Assembly (NCBI GenBank): GCA_017561715.1
Contig: JAFZBN010000005.1
Location: 1-64,000, forward strand
Direction: 5' to 3'
Origin: Clostridiales bacterium
Lineage (GTDB): Bacteria > Bacillota > Clostridia > Saccharofermentanales > Saccharofermentanaceae
Length of the DNA stretch: 64,000 bases
Shown here: positions 24,510 through 33,898 of the stretch, in pieces
Position numbering within the stretch: position 1 is the stretch's first letter
Layout of the letters: each line of letters starts with the position of its first letter
The notes under the pieces: generated by a model
The model's input: the letters and a program-made list of their open reading frames with translations, nothing else
Told to the model about the DNA's origin: nothing
Databases searched by the model: none
Made by a program: the position numbers and the translations under genes

Positions 24510-25997
24510 TTACTTTTCAGATCCTTCAGACCCGGCAGTATCCGCGGGAAGAAGAATCGTCGCAAGAACATCTTCTCCGCTGTTATCCATGTCGCACGAT
24601 CCTCCCTGTTTTTCCACAAGGAGCTTGGCCAGATAAAGCCCAAGGCCGGACCCTCCGGATCGTCTGCTTCGTGACTTGTCCGCACGATAGAACGCTTCGA
24701 AAAGATGCGGGAGATCTTCTTCATCGATATGACCTTTATTTCGGATCTCGACCTGAACCATTTCTTTGTCATCGTCCGAAGTAATCTTCTCCGCGTCGAC
24801 AAACACCTTTTCTCCTTCGCTAGAATAGAATGCGGCGTTACTGATAAACGCGCCGATCGCCATCGAAGTGAGGTCTTTATTCCCTATGAAAATGAGGTCG
24901 TTTTCGAAAGACAGTTCCATCTTGATTCCGCGTACGGAAAAGAGGTCTTCGCATTCTTCCATCTTCTCCTCAAGAAGCTGGACCATATCTGTTTTTGACG
25001 AGACGATCTCCTTTCCCGACTGCATGCGAGATGCTGTCAGGATATCGTTGATGAGGTTTTCCATACGCTTGACCGTGCCCAGTGCTTTTGGAAGATATTC
25101 ATCGTAATCGGAATATGGTTCGATACCGTCGATCATGCCGCGGATCTGTCCTTCGAGCACGGTGACAGGTGTCTTTAATTCATGGGAAGCCGCGGAGAAG
25201 AAAACGTCCTTCTGGCTCTCGAGTTCTTTTCGCTTAGTGACCTCGTCCGAAAGCAGTTGATTCTTTCTTTCGAGCGACTGCATCTTCTCCTGCAAAGACG
25301 CGGCCATCGCGTCAAGGTTTCTGGCAAGATCTCCGATCTCATCCTGACGATTCGACTCGCATTTCTTGCTGAAATCCATTTGCGCCATCGACTGCGAGAC
25401 TTCACTGATCTTATTGACCGGCTTCGCGAAAAGCTTTGTGTAAATATAGGAACACAAAAGGGAGATCGCCGTGATCACGCCCGCCATGATCGGAAGGCTC
25501 TTTTTTACCGAACGCGGGATGACATTTTCTTTCGTGTTATCGAAGAAATAGGCCAGTTCATAGAGGGTGTTATCCTGTCCCTGCATATAGGAATCTTTGT
25601 TATAGAACCACAGATAAAAAGATCCCTTGTCTTTCTTATCTTTCACAGCCTGGGAATGCTCGAGCACTTCCTCTTCTGTTTTTAGGGAAAGCTTTGAATT
25701 GGTCTTTGCAAAGACTTTCTTGTCATCCGTCGATTCATCTGCGTTGTAAAGCGCGATGCTGATCCCGTTATCGCGGATAAAATCATCGATGATCTTTCCG
25801 CTTTGCTCCTCGGGAACGCTTCGAAGCTGATCGGCAAGTTTAAAGACTTTCAGATAGTTCTCGTCCGAGCTGGAAAGATATGTCTTCGGGGTAAAATAGT
25901 ACAGCGTCAGGCAGATCAGGATCCCTGCCGCAACCTGCATCAGGAACGTGATCAGAAACACTTTTACGGATAACCGGTTAAAGATCTTCTTTGGCAA
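24510..25997 (-). CDS. Sensor histidine kinase (HAMP type)
   Basis: 495 residues. A membrane helix near 10-32, an external domain of about 135 residues, a second helix near 167-190, then HAMP, a coiled coil, HisKA (FFSAASHELKTPVTVLEG with the phosphoacceptor His) and HATPase (N-box FISNAAFY; G2 box GSGLGLYLAKLL). The frame is open further upstream, but the best start is a TTG preceded by GGGGG at 7 nt, giving a 20 bp overlap with the response regulator. An in-frame TTG ten codons earlier lacks a ribosome site. It pairs with the OmpR-type regulator. The external sensor domain is not a recognised type. Confidence 0.88.
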   Translation of the reverse strand: MPKKIFNRLSVKVFLITFLMQVAAGILICLTLYYFTPKTYLSSSDENYLKVFKLADQLRSVPEEQSGKIIDDFIRDNGISIALYNADESTDDKKVFAKTNSKLSLKTEEEVLEHSQAVKDKKDKGSFYLWFYNKDSYMQGQDNTLYELAYFFDNTKENVIPRSVKKSLPIMAGVITAISLLCSYIYTKLFAKPVNKISEVSQSMAQMDFSKKCESNRQDEIGDLARNLDAMAASLQEKMQSLERKNQLLSDEVTKRKELESQKDVFFSAASHELKTPVTVLEGQIRGMIDGIEPYSDYDEYLPKALGTVKRMENLINDILTASRMQSGKEIVSSKTDMVQLLEEKMEECEDLFSVRGIKMELSFENDLIFIGNKDLTSMAIGAFISNAAFYSSEGEKVFVDAEKITSDDDKEMVQVEIRNKGHIDEEDLPHLFEAFYRADKSRSRRSGGSGLGLYLAKLLVEKQGGSCDMDNSGEDVLATILLPADTAGSEGSEK

Positions 25998-26661
25998 CTT
26001 TATACCCCCGTCCGCGTACGGTCTCAATGCAATTTCCCGCCTCGCCGAGTTTGTGGCGAAGATTCTTGATATGGCTGTCTACGATCCTCTCATCGACAAA
26101 AGAGTTATAATCCCAGAGCATGCTCAGGAGAGTCTCTCTTGTGTAGACTCTTCCCGGGTGCTTCAAAAACAGCGCCAGAAGGTCGAATTCCCTCGACGTC
26201 AGGTCGACTTTCTTTCCTGACGCGAAGACCTCCATCGTATCCGAATTCATCGAGATGTCTCCGAAAACGAGGAGCGACTGTGCTTTTGACGCATCCGAAT
26301 TTCCTTCACGGCGAAGGACCGCGCGTACTTTCTTAAGGAATACCGGCATGGAAAAAGGCTTGGTGACATAGTCGTCCGCCATTGAATCATAGCCCTTAAG
26401 GAGGGATTTCTCATCGCCTAAAGCGGAAAGGAAGATGACCGGAACGTCCGACTGCTTCTTGATCACTTCACAGACACCGTATCCGTCGATCTTCGGGATC
26501 AGGATGTCCAGGATCACCAGATCAAACGGATCTTTGGAAAACAGCGCTATAGCCGTGACTCCATCCTCCGCTGAAGCCACTTCGTACCCCTCGTTTTTCA
26601 GGTAATTGACGAGAAGTTCTCTGATATCCGGTTCGTCTTCTACCACAAGTATCTTTTTCAT
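25978..26661 (-). CDS. OmpR/PhoB-family response regulator
   Basis: 227 residues. The receiver domain has the acidic pair in VEDEPDI, the phosphoacceptor in LVILDILIPK, and the Thr/Lys switch region (FLSAL, VTKPF). The C-terminal winged helix has the signature segments LTSREFDLLALFLKHPGR and VDSHIKNLRHKLG, ending in RGRGYK. The cognate kinase overlaps its 3' end. There is no clear Shine-Dalgarno sequence before the ATG, and a TATAAT lies only 6 nt upstream, so the message might be leaderless or start further up. Targets are not obvious; the neighbouring lipoprotein hydrolase operon is a candidate by position only. Confidence 0.92.
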   Translation of the reverse strand: MKKILVVEDEPDIRELLVNYLKNEGYEVASAEDGVTAIALFSKDPFDLVILDILIPKIDGYGVCEVIKKQSDVPVIFLSALGDEKSLLKGYDSMADDYVTKPFSMPVFLKKVRAVLRREGNSDASKAQSLLVFGDISMNSDTMEVFASGKKVDLTSREFDLLALFLKHPGRVYTRETLLSMLWDYNSFVDERIVDSHIKNLRHKLGEAGNCIETVRGRGYKVAKEDL

Positions 26662-26667
26662 GATCTC

Positions 26668-26673
26668 ATTATA
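26668..26673 (-). promoter_or_regulatory. -10 box abutting the response-regulator start codon
   Basis: Reverse-strand TATAAT ends 6 nt before the ATG, which would put +1 at or next to the start codon. No good -35 at 16-18 bp was found, so it may be fortuitous. Confidence 0.35.
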
Positions 26674-26747
26674 AATCAGGAATATGGATTTATTATGAAT
26701 TCTTCCTGCCTTCTTTCGTGGAAGAAATAGCAGAGAGGTGCTGTCTG

Positions 26748-26756
26748 TGATATAAT
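26748..26756 (+). promoter_or_regulatory. Extended -10 promoter of the SPFH-like zinc-ribbon gene
   Basis: TGA followed by TATAAT, 41 bp before the start codon. No strong -35. Confidence 0.5.
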
Positions 26757-26797
26757 CTGATTACTTGTTGATTTTAGGATTCGGGAGGAAAATCTTC

Positions 26798-27412
26798 ATG
26801 GCATTTGAAGTCCCTTTTTGCAATACTTTCCCGCTGTATGATCCGAAGTACAGAAATCTCTTCGTATCGATCAACGGGAGCCTCCTGGTAGAATCCGATA
26901 ATCCGAATCAGAATGTTCCCGGTTCTTATCAGACCGTTTCCATCGCATCCAATCTTGCCAAGATCGCAACCGCCGATACCGTTATGAAATTCGGTTCTAT
27001 CGGTTATAAAGATATCACCGCGCGTTACGGCGAACTGGTCAATAATATCGTTTCCGCCTTAAAGCAGAGAGGTTTTTCCGTCGTCGGCGCTTCCATCGAT
27101 CCGGTCACACCGGATGACGCGAGCATGGCACGCATCAGGAAACAGGACGAAGTGGAAAAGATGGTGAGCGCGCCCGCTCCGCAGATCCCGCAGCCTGTCG
27201 CACAGCCTTCATTTGCCGCCGCGCCTGTTGCTGCTCCTGCACAAGCTCCCGTAGCGGCTCCTCAGGCCCCTGTTGCTGCACCTGCACCAGTTCCCGCACC
27301 GGCAGCACCTGCCCAGCCACAGCTGATGAAGTTCTGCATCCGCTGCGGAACGCTGGCATCCGGTACAAAGTTCTGCACCAACTGCGGCAGTTCCCTGATC
27401 CGTAAAAACTGA
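26798..27412 (+). CDS. Short SPFH-like protein with Ala/Pro linker and C-terminal zinc ribbon
   Basis: 204 residues. Residues 1-115 resemble the later part of an SPFH/band-7-like domain from the cytosolic YdjI-type (virion-core-like) family: strands, then ITARYGELVNNIVSALKQRG followed by FSVVGASIDPVTPDD. Residues about 125-180 are an Ala/Pro/Val/Gln-rich linker, and the end is a zinc ribbon with CIRCG and CTNCG knuckles. The arrangement matches SPFH-zinc-ribbon proteins, but the SPFH part is much shorter than usual, with no stop or frameshift visible. GGGAGG lies 9 nt before the ATG chosen. It stands alone before a strong terminator. Function is unknown. Confidence 0.6.
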   Translation: MAFEVPFCNTFPLYDPKYRNLFVSINGSLLVESDNPNQNVPGSYQTVSIASNLAKIATADTVMKFGSIGYKDITARYGELVNNIVSALKQRGFSVVGASIDPVTPDDASMARIRKQDEVEKMVSAPAPQIPQPVAQPSFAAAPVAAPAQAPVAAPQAPVAAPAPVPAPAAPAQPQLMKFCIRCGTLASGTKFCTNCGSSLIRKN

Positions 27413-27437
27413 TTCCCGGATCTATTTTTCAGACACA

Positions 27438-27476
27438 AAAAAGAAGCCGTCTCAATGAGACGGCTTCTTTCGTTTC
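27438..27476. terminator. Bidirectional terminator between the zinc-ribbon gene and uracil permease
   Basis: AAGAAGCCGTCTC-AATG-AGACGGCTTCTT is a near-perfect hairpin, followed by TCGTTT on the forward strand and by TTTTTTGTG on the reverse strand. Confidence 0.88.
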
Positions 27477-27488
27477 AGTTGATCAAGA

Positions 27489-28898
27489 TCACTTCTTGGA
27501 TTTCTTCTTATTCTCGATCTTTCTCTTGGAATCCATGCGCTTCGGCTGGTTAGAGATCGTTCCTTCACTTTCGGTTACATAAGCTTTGTTAGCACCCTTA
27601 TACTCTTTTTCATCGAGCGGGAGAATCGCGTTGAAGATGATACCGATCAGAGCACCGATCGCAAGACCGGACAGAGCGATATCGACAGATCCGATAGAGA
27701 ACTGGATCGCACCGGAGTAGTTAACACCGATGGAGAAGCCGAGGATCAAAGCGGCGATGATGATGTTTCTGCTCTTGCTGAAATCTACCTGATTCTCAAC
27801 GATGTTACGAACACCGACTGCAGAGATCATACCGTAAAGTACGATGGATACACCGCCGACTGTTGCGGCCGGCATGGAAGCGATCAGAGCCGCGAACTTC
27901 GGAGAGAAGGAGAATGCGATCGCGCAGTAAGCAGCGATACGGATGACCTTCGGATCGTATACTTTTGTCAGGGAAAGAACACCGGTGTTCTCGCCGTATG
28001 TTGTGTTCGCCGGAGCACCGAAAAGCGATGCGAGGATGGTAGCAAGACCATCGCCGAGGAGAGTTCTGTGAAGACCCGGATCCTCGATGAAGTTTCTGTT
28101 TGTTGTAGAAGAGATCGCGGAGATATCACCGATATGCTCAACCATTGTAGCAAGAGCGATCGGCATGATCGTAATGATGGAGTTTGCGATCAGGGACGAA
28201 TCCGGATCTTTGAAGATCTCGAATACTGTGTCTTCCATCTTGAAGGGAAGTCCGATCCAGGCAGCATCTTTTACTTGATCGAAGTTTACGATACCGAGGC
28301 AGCAGGCCGCGATGTAGGAAACGATAACACCCAGGATGATCGGAACGATCTTGACCATGCCCTTACCGTAGATGTTACATACAACTACGACGAGGATGGC
28401 AAGAACGGCGACTACCCAGTTCTGCTTACAGTTATCGATAGCGGATTTGGAAAGTGTAAGACCGATCGCGATGATGATCGGACCTGTTACGATCGGCGGG
28501 AAGAAACGCATGACACGCTTCTGACCGAAAGCCTTGATGAGAGCAGCAAGAACAAGATAAAGGCATCCGGCTGCCGCTACACCTAAACATGCATAAGGAA
28601 GAAGTTCCTTATTCGGAATGTCTCCGTTTTCTCCGAGCATCGGAGCAATTGCCGCGTAGCCTCCGATAAACGCAAACGAAGAACCTAAGAAAGCCGGTAC
28701 CTTACCCCTTGTCAGGAAGTGGAAAAGTAATGTACCCAAACCTGCGAATAAAAGTGTCGCAGATACAGAAAGACCGGTCAGAGCCGGTACGAGAACAGTA
28801 GCGCCGAACATAGCAAACATGTGCTGAAGTCCGAGCACGAACATCTTCGGATATCCGAGCGTTTTCGCGTCGTATATCGCATTTTTGTTGTCACCCAT
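27489..28898 (-). CDS. uraA: Uracil permease (NCS2 / nucleobase-cation symporter family)
   Basis: 469 residues with about 14 hydrophobic segments. The family markers are LGLQHMFAMFGATVLVPALTG at the start (helix 1), the half-helix region near AFIGGY, and NTTYGENTGVLSLTKVYDP, which is specific for the UraA/PyrP uracil branch and includes the nucleobase-binding Glu. It imports uracil with protons across the cytoplasmic membrane. The ATG at 28898 follows AAGGAGGG; an in-frame start nine codons upstream would contain this site. A Lys/Arg-rich C-terminal tail of about 25 residues is cytosolic. Monocistronic with an extended -10 promoter; no PyrR attenuator is seen in the very short leader. Confidence 0.93.
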   Translation of the reverse strand: MGDNKNAIYDAKTLGYPKMFVLGLQHMFAMFGATVLVPALTGLSVSATLLFAGLGTLLFHFLTRGKVPAFLGSSFAFIGGYAAIAPMLGENGDIPNKELLPYACLGVAAAGCLYLVLAALIKAFGQKRVMRFFPPIVTGPIIIAIGLTLSKSAIDNCKQNWVVAVLAILVVVVCNIYGKGMVKIVPIILGVIVSYIAACCLGIVNFDQVKDAAWIGLPFKMEDTVFEIFKDPDSSLIANSIITIMPIALATMVEHIGDISAISSTTNRNFIEDPGLHRTLLGDGLATILASLFGAPANTTYGENTGVLSLTKVYDPKVIRIAAYCAIAFSFSPKFAALIASMPAATVGGVSIVLYGMISAVGVRNIVENQVDFSKSRNIIIAALILGFSIGVNYSGAIQFSIGSVDIALSGLAIGALIGIIFNAILPLDEKEYKGANKAYVTESEGTISNQPKRMDSKRKIENKKKSKK

Positions 28899-28932
28899 AA
28901 CATACCCTCCTTGTGTTATTTCCATTAAGATA

Positions 28933-28941
28933 ATTGTAGCA
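28933..28941 (-). promoter_or_regulatory. Extended -10 promoter of uraA
   Basis: Reverse-strand TGC followed by TACAAT; a TTGTGT lies 15 bp upstream as a weak -35. Confidence 0.45.
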
Positions 28942-29009
28942 CTCTTATGGAAAACACAAGGTGTTTCTGCGTGATTTTTTCCTAAGAATTTTCTGTGATT
29001 TTTTCTTTC

Positions 29010-30365
29010 TCAGAAACCCTTCTTCTTTAAGTCGGAAACGATCTGTACAAAGAGTTCTCGAACGTCAAATCCGTCGATGTTTTCACGGTTGAGATCGATG
29101 ACATCACCGTGGGAAATACCACGCTTTCCTTTGACGGTCCAGAACTGATAATCCTGTCCCCAGGGAAAAGATTTTTCCCCGACGAGTCCGTCGTTCGGAC
29201 CGTCGAAATGTTTGACGAGAAGCGTCGAAAAATTAAGAGGAAACTGACCCGAAGACGGGCGGTTCAGCTTCGATCCGAAACTCTGGCAATAGATGCCTTG
29301 CGGATCCGGCATTTCCTGCTTCAGTTTCTCACATGCAGAATGCGTCAGGTCTGTGACCGCCGCGATGAAATCCGGATCCGGATCGCCTAGTTTCCGAAGT
29401 GCCGCGTCATACATAGCCGCGACTTTTTCCTTTATCGGTTCTCCGATCTTACTTAACAGATAATCGGCAAATTCGCAGCCTCTGTGCGGAGTATTGACCG
29501 TTGCCAGACTCGCAACATGAGGGCCCGCGCCGTACTTGGCGATCGCCATTCTGCAGTCGAGCCCTCCCTTGGAATGCGCGATGATGTTGACCTTTTCGCT
29601 GCCGGTTTCTTCACATACTTTTTTGATCCTCTCGGCAAGTTCTTTTCCCGATTCTTCGACGGAAGCCGCCGACTGCTGATTGCCGTAAAAGACCTTCGCG
29701 CCGTTTATCTCAAGCTGCTCCGGAATACGTCCCCAGTAGTTAAAGAATCGGAAGTCACGGAAGAAAACACCGTGCACCATAAGGATCGGATATTTCGTTT
29801 CGCAGATCTTCTGCGAAGCTCTTGATTCGTTGAGGATGATCTTGTCGTTTTCAAACTTCACTTCCTTGTCGCAGACGCGGATCATTTTCACAAGGACGAC
29901 CAGATGCACGATCGGGATCATACCGCAGAGAAAACCGACCAGACGGTATTTCACGCGAAGCTGTTCGGAAGAAAGGTAGATACGGATCATGCCGTTCCAG
30001 AATACGATGTTTTCGATCAGGATGATCAGAAGGATATGTCCTGTCCATCTCCATCCGGCATCCCCGATCGAAGGTATTCCGGACGATTCCCAGACCCCAC
30101 ACATAGCAGGGATATTGAATCCCAGGACGAGGATCATCGAGGCAAGAAAGATCTTCAGAAGTCTCGATCCTTTATTGGTGATGCGAAGTCTTCTGGTACG
30201 AAGCTTTTTTGATTCCGTCGGAAGTACCGGGAGAAAAACAGATACTATAAAAAGCGGGATCAGAAGTAAAAGCGTCCAAAGCGGAATGTCGAGCATCACG
30301 ATATTTCCGAGCAGAAATGCACATGCCGTGCAGATGATAAACCAGATGATCCCTAAAATGCTCAT
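29010..30365 (-). CDS. Membrane-anchored lipase-like alpha/beta hydrolase
   Basis: 451 residues. The N-terminal about 160 residues contain four to five membrane helices; the C-terminal about 280 form a lipase fold. The oxyanion segment is ILMVHGVFFRDF, the nucleophile elbow is IIAHSKGGLD (Ser in AHSKGG), an acid is likely in HFDGPNDGLV and the His in GISHGDVIDL. This resembles secreted triacylglycerol lipases of the Clostridium/Bacillus type, here tethered to the membrane. The start overlaps the mfd stop by four bases, so it ends the glmU-pth-mfd operon; why a lipase is coupled to DNA repair is unclear, and lipid turnover is only an inference. Confidence 0.82.
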   Translation of the reverse strand: MSILGIIWFIICTACAFLLGNIVMLDIPLWTLLLLIPLFIVSVFLPVLPTESKKLRTRRLRITNKGSRLLKIFLASMILVLGFNIPAMCGVWESSGIPSIGDAGWRWTGHILLIILIENIVFWNGMIRIYLSSEQLRVKYRLVGFLCGMIPIVHLVVLVKMIRVCDKEVKFENDKIILNESRASQKICETKYPILMVHGVFFRDFRFFNYWGRIPEQLEINGAKVFYGNQQSAASVEESGKELAERIKKVCEETGSEKVNIIAHSKGGLDCRMAIAKYGAGPHVASLATVNTPHRGCEFADYLLSKIGEPIKEKVAAMYDAALRKLGDPDPDFIAAVTDLTHSACEKLKQEMPDPQGIYCQSFGSKLNRPSSGQFPLNFSTLLVKHFDGPNDGLVGEKSFPWGQDYQFWTVKGKRGISHGDVIDLNRENIDGFDVRELFVQIVSDLKKKGF

Positions 30366-33300
30366 GCTTTTACCTCTCCTTCTTCAGGCTTTGTGCTCAT
30401 CAGATCCACCAGTTCCGCGACACGCGCGACGATCTCTTTCTGATCCTTCGGCGCGGGCTTATACTGCAGGAACGGTTTCTTCAGCGAGTACACCATGATG
30501 TGTCCGTCGAAGCGCTTGTCGCCGCCGGCCATGAGAAGCGCGGCCGCTGCATTGGAAACGCCCGGACGGTAATAAAGTCTCGCGGTATCCTTTTCGATCT
30601 CGACCGTCTCGAATCCGAGTTTGGCCGCCTGGTGGCGGATGATCGAAATGTTGGCAAGGATCGTGACCTCCTTCGGAACATCTCCGAAACGGTCGGTCAG
30701 TTCATCCTCCAGATCCTCTCTTTCCTTCGTGGAAGCGATGCTCTGGATATGACGGTAGACATCCATACGCTGTCCGTCATCAGGAATGTAGGCAGGCGAA
30801 ATGTACGCATCCTCGCTCATCTTGATGACGGTATCTTCGACTTCCGGCTCCCATGTGCCGGACAATTTCTTGATCTCTTCGTCGAGCATACGACAATAGA
30901 GCTCGTAGCCGATCACGTCCATCTGGCCGTGCTGTTCCGCGCCGAGAAGATTTCCGGCGCCACGTACCTCGAGGTCTTTAAGCGCGATCTTGATACCCGA
31001 ACCGAGTTCGGTGAAATCACGGATCGCGGCAAGTCGTTTTTCCGCATCTTCCTTAAGGACTTTTTCCGGTTCGTAAGTGATATACGCGTACGCCTGACGG
31101 TCGGATCTTCCGACACGTCCCTTCAGCTGGTAAAGCTGTGAAAGGCCGAAACGGTCGCTGTTTTCAACGACGATGGTGTTAACGTTCGGCATATCCACGC
31201 CCGACTCGATGATCGTCGTGCAGACGAGGATATCCGCCTCTTTTCGGATGAATGCTTCGATGATGCTCTCGAGTTCTCTTTCGCTCATCTTTCCGTGTGC
31301 GTACACGATACGGGCACCCGGAAGAAGTGCCGCGAGTTCCTCAGCTTTCTCCGCGATATGGTGCGTGTTGTTGTAAAGATAGAAGACCTGGCCGTGTCTT
31401 TCGATCTCACGAAGACATGCTTCCGCGACGATCTGCGGATCGTACTCGATGACGTAGGTCTGCACGGGACGGCGGTCTTGCGGCGGTTCCTCGAGAACGG
31501 AGATGTCACGGATCCCCGAAAGCGACATGTGAAGGGTTCTCGGGATCGGGGTTGCGGTCAGCGTCAGCACATCGACCGTGTTACGAAGTGTCTTCATCTT
31601 CTCTTTGTGGTTAACGCCGAAACGCTGCTCTTCGTCGATGACCATCAGACCGAGATTACTGGGCTGGACGTCTTTACTTAGGACGCGGTGCGTGCCGACG
31701 ACGACATCGACAGAACCGTCGTTTATGCCCTGCACGGCGCGCTTGATCTCCTTCGGAGTCGCGAATCGGCTGAGCATCGCGATGCGGATCGGATAGCCGC
31801 GCAGACGCTCTTTGAGGTTATCGTAATGCTGCTGGACAAGTACCGTGGTCGGCGCGAGAAGCACTGCCTGTTTTCCGTCCATGACGCACTTGAATATCGC
31901 TCGGAAAGCAACTTCCGTTTTTCCAAATCCGACATCGCCGCACAGGAGTCTGTCCATCGACTTTTTCGATTCCATGTCTTTTTTGATCTCACGGATCGCG
32001 TTGAGCTGATCGTCGGTTTCCTGATACGGAAAATCATCTTCGAACTGGGTCTGCCAGACAGTGTCCGGAGAAAAAGCATAGCCGTCGACCGCCTGTCTTT
32101 TCGCGTAGAGTTCGACAAGGTCAAAAGCGAGCTGCTTGATGGAATTCTTCGCGCGGCTGACCGACTTGCTCCATTCGGCGGATCCGAGTCTTGCAAGCTT
32201 CGGCGTTCTTCCGTCGGAAGCGACATATTTCTGGATATGGTCGAGACGGTCCATCGGAATATACAGATGGTCGTCGTTTGCGTATGTGATCTGCAGGTAG
32301 TCGCGCTTGGTGCCCTCGACTTCAAGGTTTACAAGTCCGTCGTATCGGCCGACACCGTTTTCATCATCGACGACGAGTTCGCCCGGAACGAGGTCCGAGA
32401 AAAGGTCGATCGTCATGCCGCCTTTTTTCTTCTTTTTGATACCGCGGTCCACACCGAAAATATCCTGCGTACCGATAAGGACCATGTTGATCGCAGGATA
32501 AACGAAACCATTCGGAAGAGGCTTCGGAAGAAGGACAGGCATACTGTTCTTCTCGAAAAGGAACGTACGAAGTTTCTCGGCGCGGCTTCCGGAGCCGCTC
32601 ATGATGTACGTCGTCTGACCTGCTTTATTTCTTTCGGAAATGAGATCGGCAAGCGCGTCCTCGTGACCTCTGTAGCTGTTACATGCCGTACCCTGGACCT
32701 TGATGTGAGTTCCTCCGGGAAGGCCGTTATTACTGCTCGGCAGGATGGCCATGGCGACCACCTGTTTCTTGTCGAGTTCGCGGAAAACATCCGGGATCTT
32801 GTGAAGGGCCGTCGAGCATTCTGCCGGGACAAGTCCTTTTTCAAAAGCATTTCGGAAACGCGCCTCAAAGTCGGCCGCGACGCCGTCCATTCTGGATCGG
32901 ACCTGCGCGATCTCATCGACATAGATCGTGTCGCCCATGCCGCGTACAAAAGTCAGGATCGACTCGGTGTTTTCTTCGAGCACGGCCGCCCACTTTTCCC
33001 ATCCGGAAAAAGAACCGCCGGTGCGAAGGGCTTCACTTTCTTTTCCGACCATGCGGAGCATGGTTTCGATATTGTTTCTGTCGGCGCTTGCGGCCGCGGC
33101 TTTATTCGCGGCTTTATCTCCGATCTCCACCATCTTATCCGCCAGTTTCTCCCAGTCCTTCATCGGGAGGAGGAGCTCGGAAGCCGGCAGGATCGTGAAT
33201 TCTTTCAACTGCTGTTCGGATCTTTGCGTATTGAGGTTAAACAGCTTGATCTGGTCGACTTCGTCGTCAAAGAACGAAAGGCGCACGCCCATATCCGAAC

Positions 33301-33898
33301 CGCTCGGGAAGAAGTCGAAGATGTCCCCTCGTTTGGAGAATTCACCTACACCCTCAACTTCACGTGTTCTGACATAACCCATGGAGATCAGGGTCTGCGC
33401 GAGGTCTTCCGGCGGAAGTCTCTTACCGAGACGGACAGTGACCGTGGTCTTGATGAAACGGCTCATCGGGAGCATCTTCGTAAGGAGCGCGCCCGCGGTC
33501 ACGATCAAGCAGCCGCAGTCTCTCGTGACATATTTCACGAGCGCTCGGACACGTCCCTGCTCGATCTCACGGCTTGAAGCGGAGACGGCAGACATGTGGG
33601 TCTCACGACCTCGAAGGATCACGCTTTCTTTTTCGAAAAACGCGTCGAGATACGACTTCATACGGCGGGCGGAAAGCTCGTCGGAAACGAGGATCACGGG
33701 GATCGGGAACAGTTCTTTCGGATCATTTTCGCTCTGATATAAAGCGGCAGCCGCGATCAGGAATGCCTTCTGTGTTTCGGTCATTCCGGTCAGGTTGATG
33801 TGTCCTTTTTGCGCAGAAAAAGAATCGACCAGTTCCTGAAAGGCGGGGTCGACAAAAGCTTCACGCAGCATCTTTTCTATGGAAGGAAGAAAATTCAT
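30362..33898 (-). CDS. mfd: Transcription-repair coupling factor
   Basis: 1178 residues, full length. It displaces RNA polymerase stalled at DNA damage and recruits UvrA. The UvrB-like N-terminal module, the RNA-polymerase-interacting CarD-like domain (LVPGELVVDDENGVGRYDGL near 510), the RecG-like motor with Walker A LLCGDVGFGKTEVAF, the DEEQ box VIDEEQRFGV, LTATPIPRTLHMSL and the helicase C motifs VGRSDRQAYAY are all present, followed by the TRCF C-terminal domain. The ATG overlaps the pth stop and has GGAGG 6 nt upstream. The long open frames on the opposite strand are shadows of its codon usage. Confidence 0.97.
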   Translation of the reverse strand: MNFLPSIEKMLREAFVDPAFQELVDSFSAQKGHINLTGMTETQKAFLIAAAALYQSENDPKELFPIPVILVSDELSARRMKSYLDAFFEKESVILRGRETHMSAVSASSREIEQGRVRALVKYVTRDCGCLIVTAGALLTKMLPMSRFIKTTVTVRLGKRLPPEDLAQTLISMGYVRTREVEGVGEFSKRGDIFDFFPSGSDMGVRLSFFDDEVDQIKLFNLNTQRSEQQLKEFTILPASELLLPMKDWEKLADKMVEIGDKAANKAAAASADRNNIETMLRMVGKESEALRTGGSFSGWEKWAAVLEENTESILTFVRGMGDTIYVDEIAQVRSRMDGVAADFEARFRNAFEKGLVPAECSTALHKIPDVFRELDKKQVVAMAILPSSNNGLPGGTHIKVQGTACNSYRGHEDALADLISERNKAGQTTYIMSGSGSRAEKLRTFLFEKNSMPVLLPKPLPNGFVYPAINMVLIGTQDIFGVDRGIKKKKKGGMTIDLFSDLVPGELVVDDENGVGRYDGLVNLEVEGTKRDYLQITYANDDHLYIPMDRLDHIQKYVASDGRTPKLARLGSAEWSKSVSRAKNSIKQLAFDLVELYAKRQAVDGYAFSPDTVWQTQFEDDFPYQETDDQLNAIREIKKDMESKKSMDRLLCGDVGFGKTEVAFRAIFKCVMDGKQAVLLAPTTVLVQQHYDNLKERLRGYPIRIAMLSRFATPKEIKRAVQGINDGSVDVVVGTHRVLSKDVQPSNLGLMVIDEEQRFGVNHKEKMKTLRNTVDVLTLTATPIPRTLHMSLSGIRDISVLEEPPQDRRPVQTYVIEYDPQIVAEACLREIERHGQVFYLYNNTHHIAEKAEELAALLPGARIVYAHGKMSERELESIIEAFIRKEADILVCTTIIESGVDMPNVNTIVVENSDRFGLSQLYQLKGRVGRSDRQAYAYITYEPEKVLKEDAEKRLAAIRDFTELGSGIKIALKDLEVRGAGNLLGAEQHGQMDVIGYELYCRMLDEEIKKLSGTWEPEVEDTVIKMSEDAYISPAYIPDDGQRMDVYRHIQSIASTKEREDLEDELTDRFGDVPKEVTILANISIIRHQAAKLGFETVEIEKDTARLYYRPGVSNAAAALLMAGGDKRFDGHIMVYSLKKPFLQYKPAPKDQKEIVARVAELVDLMSTKPEEGEVKA

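Noticed and set aside
31688..33577. 629-codon forward open frame opposite mfd
   Set aside because: Composition (Arg/Asp/His-rich) and position show that it mirrors mfd codon usage; no ribosome site or motif.
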